A DNA stretch of 8,876 nucleotides from Pyrinomonadaceae bacterium (GTDB lineage Bacteria; Acidobacteriota; Blastocatellia; Pyrinomonadales; Pyrinomonadaceae), in assembly GCA_026786155.1 (NCBI GenBank), contig JAJAYR010000390.1:1-8876 (forward strand), written 5' to 3'. This document shows positions 6,132 to 8,876 of this stretch, in pieces; position 1 is the stretch's first letter, and the number at the start of each line of letters is the position of its first letter. The notes under the pieces are model-generated. The model saw nothing but the letters and a program-made list of their open reading frames with translations. It did not search any database and was not told where the DNA came from. The position numbers and the translations under genes are program-made.

Positions 6132-7082
6132 TCAGCGGTTCCGGTTTGAACCTTCGTTCGGGACGGCGAGATATTTTGCCCGTTCGATGTCGCCGTCGCG
6201 CGTTCCGGTCGAGTCGTGAAACAAAACGACCGAGTGCGGATACGGCATATCAATTCCGGCTTCGTCGAGCGCGTATTTGATGCCGGTCGCCACTTTATCG
6301 GAAACTTTCAAAACATTCGCCTGCTCGGAATTTACCCAGAAATAAACTGTAAAATTGACGCTTGAGGGCGCGAGTTCGGAAACGTAAATCCACGGTCCGG
6401 GGTCGGGCAGAATGCCTTCGATTTCATTTAAAACCCGTCTAATCGTTTCGCGCCCCGTTTCGATGTCGTCCAGATAGCCGATGCCGACGACGAAGCGGAC
6501 GCGCCGCTTGTCGTAAGCGGTTTTGACCAGCACGGCGTTGGCGTAAATGTCGCCGTTCGGAATGACGGCGCGTTCGCCGTCAAAGGTTTTCAGGCGCGTC
6601 GAGCGGACGGTGATTTCTTCGACCGTGCCTTCGTATTCCTTAAATTTTAACTGGTCGCCGACGATGAACGGCTTGCGCCATAAAATCAGGATTCCGGCGA
6701 AAAAGTTTTGCAGCACGTCTTTGAAGGCGAAGCCGACGGCAACCGACGTAATGCCCAAGCCCGCGACCAGATCGCCCGGTTTGAAGGCGGGAAAAATAAT
6801 CACGGCGGCGACGAAAACGCCGACAACCAACGTGACAAAATATGCGAGTCGTCCGAGCAAGTCGGCGAGCGTTACGTCAAACCGCGTCCGCTGTCCGGCG
6901 GTATTGATAACGCGGCTAACGATTTTGGCGATTATCAGAAACCCGCCGAAGACAATGAGGGCGACGACGATATACGGCAGGCGCGACAGAAACGAATTGA
7001 ATAATCCGAACATCGAATTCCAAATCGTATCCAAATCGAAACCCGCGTCCGCCGGTTCATTTTGCAGTAGAAGTAGAAACAT
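6132..7082 (-). CDS. MscS family mechanosensitive ion channel
   Basis: A 316-residue small-conductance mechanosensitive channel, near the length of E. coli MscS. It opens under membrane tension and releases ions and small solutes after osmotic downshock, acting as a homoheptamer in the cytoplasmic membrane. Spans lie at about 34-56 and 80-98. The pore helix region GLGITSVAVGFAFKDVLQNF (108-127) and its kink lead into FAGILILWRKPFIVGDQL (128-145). The MscS beta domain follows, with 'GTVEEITVRSTRLKTFDG' at 152-169 and the hallmark VIPNGDIYANAVL (173-185). The C-terminal alpha/beta domain runs to about 290, with a short polar tail. Only two spans precede the pore region's TM3 and the N-terminus is short. 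It is 74 bases downstream of the DUF2254 gene and ends at the strong terminator. No good ribosome binding site is seen before the ATG at 7082. Confidence 0.94.
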   Translation of the reverse strand: MFLLLLQNEPADAGFDLDTIWNSMFGLFNSFLSRLPYIVVALIVFGGFLIIAKIVSRVINTAGQRTRFDVTLADLLGRLAYFVTLVVGVFVAAVIIFPAFKPGDLVAGLGITSVAVGFAFKDVLQNFFAGILILWRKPFIVGDQLKFKEYEGTVEEITVRSTRLKTFDGERAVIPNGDIYANAVLVKTAYDKRRVRFVVGIGYLDDIETGRETIRRVLNEIEGILPDPGPWIYVSELAPSSVNFTVYFWVNSEQANVLKVSDKVATGIKYALDEAGIDMPYPHSVVLFHDSTGTRDGDIERAKYLAVPNEGSNRNR

Positions 7083-7130
7083 AATTTTTTATAGGCGGTG
7101 AAAAATCAAATCTTAGAAAATTTATCGGTA

Positions 7131-7136
7131 ATTATA
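7131..7136 (-). promoter_or_regulatory. Possible -10 box upstream of the MscS-type gene
   Basis: A perfect TATAAT on the minus strand in the AT-rich 74-base gap between the DUF2254 stop and the MscS start, about 45 bases before the start codon. No matching -35 hexamer lies at 16-18 bases, so it may be chance in AT-rich DNA. If real it would let the mechanosensitive channel be expressed separately from the two upstream genes. Confidence 0.25.
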
Positions 7137-7156
7137 AAATCACAATAAAGCGCGGT

Positions 7157-8491
7157 TTACTCGCCGAAAATCTTTTTCGCTTCATTTAATTTCAACCGCA
7201 CTTTCTCTTTTTCGTATTCGGTTTCCAGAGTTTGTTCGGCGTATTCACCGATTAACACAACTTGTTTGCCCAGCGCGATTCGCCGCGCTTTGTCGCTTGT
7301 GCATTCAGCTACGAATTGGATTGTCGTTAAAAGCCGCTCGAAAATCGCCTGATTCGCTTTGCCGCTGATGCGAATCTGGTCGAACGCGGTTTCGACGTAA
7401 TCCGCAAAATCCGGCGCGAGCGTCAATACGCGCGGGACGTTATCTTTCGAGCGCACCGGCGCGGGCAGTCTGCGCCGTGCGATTTCGCCGACGATTTCAC
7501 CGAGATTGTCTATACATTCGACGGCGGTCGTCGTGTCGTTCACGCCCGGCGACAGGGCTTTTAAGGCGATGTCCACGATTTGGCGGATGCCGAATCCGGC
7601 GTCCTGCTCGATTGTGCGGTGGCGGTCGAGGCTGAAAAATCCGTTGATTTCCTCGATTTTTTTGTCGTCGAACCGAACATTTTTGTTCGCCGTTTCCGCG
7701 CCCGGCGCGATTTCGGCTAACGTCGCGCCGCTTCCGGCGAATTGTCCGACGCCGCGCCGCATTCGTATCAGAAGATTGTTTTCGGCGGCGTATTCAAGCA
7801 GTCCGTCCGCGTCAACGCTCTGCACATAGCCGGGTGCGGGCGAGGGAATCGCCGTCCAGTTTTTCACGTCTTCGGCGCGCCATGCTTCGCGTTTTTCGCC
7901 GCCGCTCGCCGCCTCGCCGAGTTCTTCGGGAAACAATCTTTTAACCGATTCCTTCGTTTCGTCGGTGATATTGTCGAGAATCGTCGTAATTTGCAGGGAA
8001 TCGGCGATGTGATGGATAAAGAAAATAAGCACGAGAACGCCGCCGACAGCGAGCGCGAGACCGACCAGCACGGCAAACGAAGGCACGAATTTCAGTTCGT
8101 CCGCACCGCGAATCGTTCGCAAAACCAGCAGGCAAAAGGCGAACACCGAAACGAAATAGCCGAGAACGAACTGGTTAGCGCGGTCGCGCATAAAGTTGCG
8201 GAAAATGCGCGGCGTAAATTGTCCCGAAGCCTGCGTCACGGCGTTTAAGGTCAGCGAAAAAGCAAGGGCGGCAACCGTCAGCATCGAAGAAGCGATTGCC
8301 GTCAGCATTCCGCGTGAGCCGTCCGCGCCGAGTCCGAACAGGCGCGGATAGTCGGCAAGCCATTCGGCTTTGACGGTCGAATCAACTTCAATCAAAATAA
8401 GCGCGAGCGCGACGGAAAAAATTATCATCACGCCCGGCACGAACCATAAGTTCGCCCGCAAATCCGACAAAAATTGCTTTAATTTATTCAT
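7157..8491 (-). CDS. DUF2254 family membrane protein
   Basis: A 444-residue predicted inner-membrane protein of the DUF2254 family. Four spans lie at about 17-36, 63-88, 108-127 and 138-160, followed by a large cytosolic region. The spans carry the family's 'SSMLTVAALAFSLTLNAVTQAS' stretch (68-89) and the QFTPRI element after it. The soluble part has the hallmark RTIEQDAGFGIRQIVDIALK (292-311) and ALSPGVNDTTTA (312-323). The C-terminus (about 415-442) is charged and helical, possibly coiled-coil. No biochemical role is established for the family. Here it sits between a pore-loop ion channel (75 bases upstream) and an MscS channel (74 bases downstream), which suggests a link to ion or osmotic homeostasis, but this is inference. 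The start follows an A/T-rich leader without a clear Shine-Dalgarno. Confidence 0.92.
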   Translation of the reverse strand: MNKLKQFLSDLRANLWFVPGVMIIFSVALALILIEVDSTVKAEWLADYPRLFGLGADGSRGMLTAIASSMLTVAALAFSLTLNAVTQASGQFTPRIFRNFMRDRANQFVLGYFVSVFAFCLLVLRTIRGADELKFVPSFAVLVGLALAVGGVLVLIFFIHHIADSLQITTILDNITDETKESVKRLFPEELGEAASGGEKREAWRAEDVKNWTAIPSPAPGYVQSVDADGLLEYAAENNLLIRMRRGVGQFAGSGATLAEIAPGAETANKNVRFDDKKIEEINGFFSLDRHRTIEQDAGFGIRQIVDIALKALSPGVNDTTTAVECIDNLGEIVGEIARRRLPAPVRSKDNVPRVLTLAPDFADYVETAFDQIRISGKANQAIFERLLTTIQFVAECTSDKARRIALGKQVVLIGEYAEQTLETEYEKEKVRLKLNEAKKIFGE

Positions 8492-8566
8492 TATTTACTA
8501 CAAATTCGTTGATAAATCATAACTTCGCACTCGTAGTTTAGTTTATTACTGCTCGCTTTTCACTTT

Positions 8567-8876
8567 TCAAACTTCGCTTAAATTTTTATTATTGAGCAGT
8601 TTAATTTCATCGCGCAGCAACGCGATTTCGCCGCGCAAGGCGTTGATGTCTTCCGCGCCGACAATTTCGGATTCTTTGTCTTCTGCATCGCGCCCGACGA
8701 AAAACGTCGCTAAAGTCGCCGTTACATAACCGAACACGGCGAAACCGTAAAGCGCGAGAATGAAGCACAAAACGCGCCCTTCCGCCGTCTTCGGGAAATA
8801 ATCCGAGCCGATGGACGTGAGCAGCATCGCTGTCCACCACAGAGCTTCGCCGTAAGTTTTGATTCCGCCTTCGACC
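8567..8876 (-). CDS. Pore-loop ion channel subunit, C-terminal part, atypical filter (runs off the window)
   Basis: The frame is open to the right edge, so the internal Met at 8827 is not the start; 16 more codons are visible upstream. The 102 visible residues begin VEGGIKTYGEALWW, a classic pore helix of the two-span potassium channel superfamily. Next comes the filter region LLTSIGSDYFPKT, then the inner helix (about 35-60 of the visible part, ...FGYVTATLATFFVG). The tail has I/L at heptad spacing (EDINALRGEIALLRDEIKLL), a likely tetramerising coiled coil. In typical potassium channels the filter reads TVGYGD; here it is SIGSD, lacking the GYG and one residue shorter. So selectivity for potassium is doubtful, or this is a distinct subfamily. 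It is the first visible gene of a block with DUF2254 and MscS. Confidence 0.85.
   Translation of the reverse strand, partial: VEGGIKTYGEALWWTAMLLTSIGSDYFPKTAEGRVLCFILALYGFAVFGYVTATLATFFVGRDAEDKESEIVGAEDINALRGEIALLRDEIKLLNNKNLSEV

Noticed and set aside
6547..7101. A 184-residue open frame on the plus strand opposite the MscS gene
   Set aside because: It is antisense to a clear MscS channel, with Ser/Thr/Pro/Arg/Lys-rich low-information sequence and no ribosome binding site. GC-rich codon bias on the minus strand opens such frames by chance.
7742..8248. A 168-residue open frame on the plus strand opposite the DUF2254 gene
   Set aside because: Antisense to a confidently recognised family; composition is rich in Arg/His/Asn with no domain or membrane signal.

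Overview
The window looks like a chromosomal stretch from an Acidobacteriota genome of the Blastocatellia/Pyrinomonadales type. This is an inference from style, not from a marker gene. Two secreted lipoproteins carry the Asn/Ala/Thr/Gln-rich spacers common in that group, the genes have moderate GC, and the gene families are those of a Gram-negative-type envelope. No rRNA, tRNA, CRISPR array or phage module is visible.

Layout. The left edge (1-331, minus strand) is the 5' part of an IS982-like transposase running off the window. Its leader (334-399) can fold so that the ribosome binding site is buried. From about 400 to 789 there is AT-rich DNA with no gene but a perfect 13-bp palindrome at 661-693. 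A plus-strand lipoprotein with a LolA/DUF4412-like domain follows (790-1689). Then comes a short convergent gap holding a long inverted repeat (1722-1804). Everything else is on the minus strand in two blocks.

Read in the direction of transcription, block 1 (8876 to 6132) is a partial ion-channel subunit with an atypical pore signature, a DUF2254 membrane protein and an MscS-type mechanosensitive channel. It is closed by a very good intrinsic terminator (6049-6094). Block 2 (5949 to 1881) is a two-module OB-fold-like lipoprotein, a 69-residue single-span membrane protein, a membrane-anchored metallophosphoesterase of the YkuE/YaeI type, a DUF421 membrane protein broken by one in-frame TAA codon, and an AI-2E/PerM family permease.

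Nearly every gene encodes an envelope or membrane protein. Block 1 combines three channel-like or channel-associated membrane proteins, which suggests ion or osmotic homeostasis. Block 2 is a looser envelope cluster. The points most worth a second look are the DUF421 gene whose reading frame continues intact for 75 codons past a stop codon, the channel whose filter reads TSIGSD instead of TVGYGD, the phosphoesterase whose first metal-binding His is Gln, and the fold-back leader in front of the transposase.
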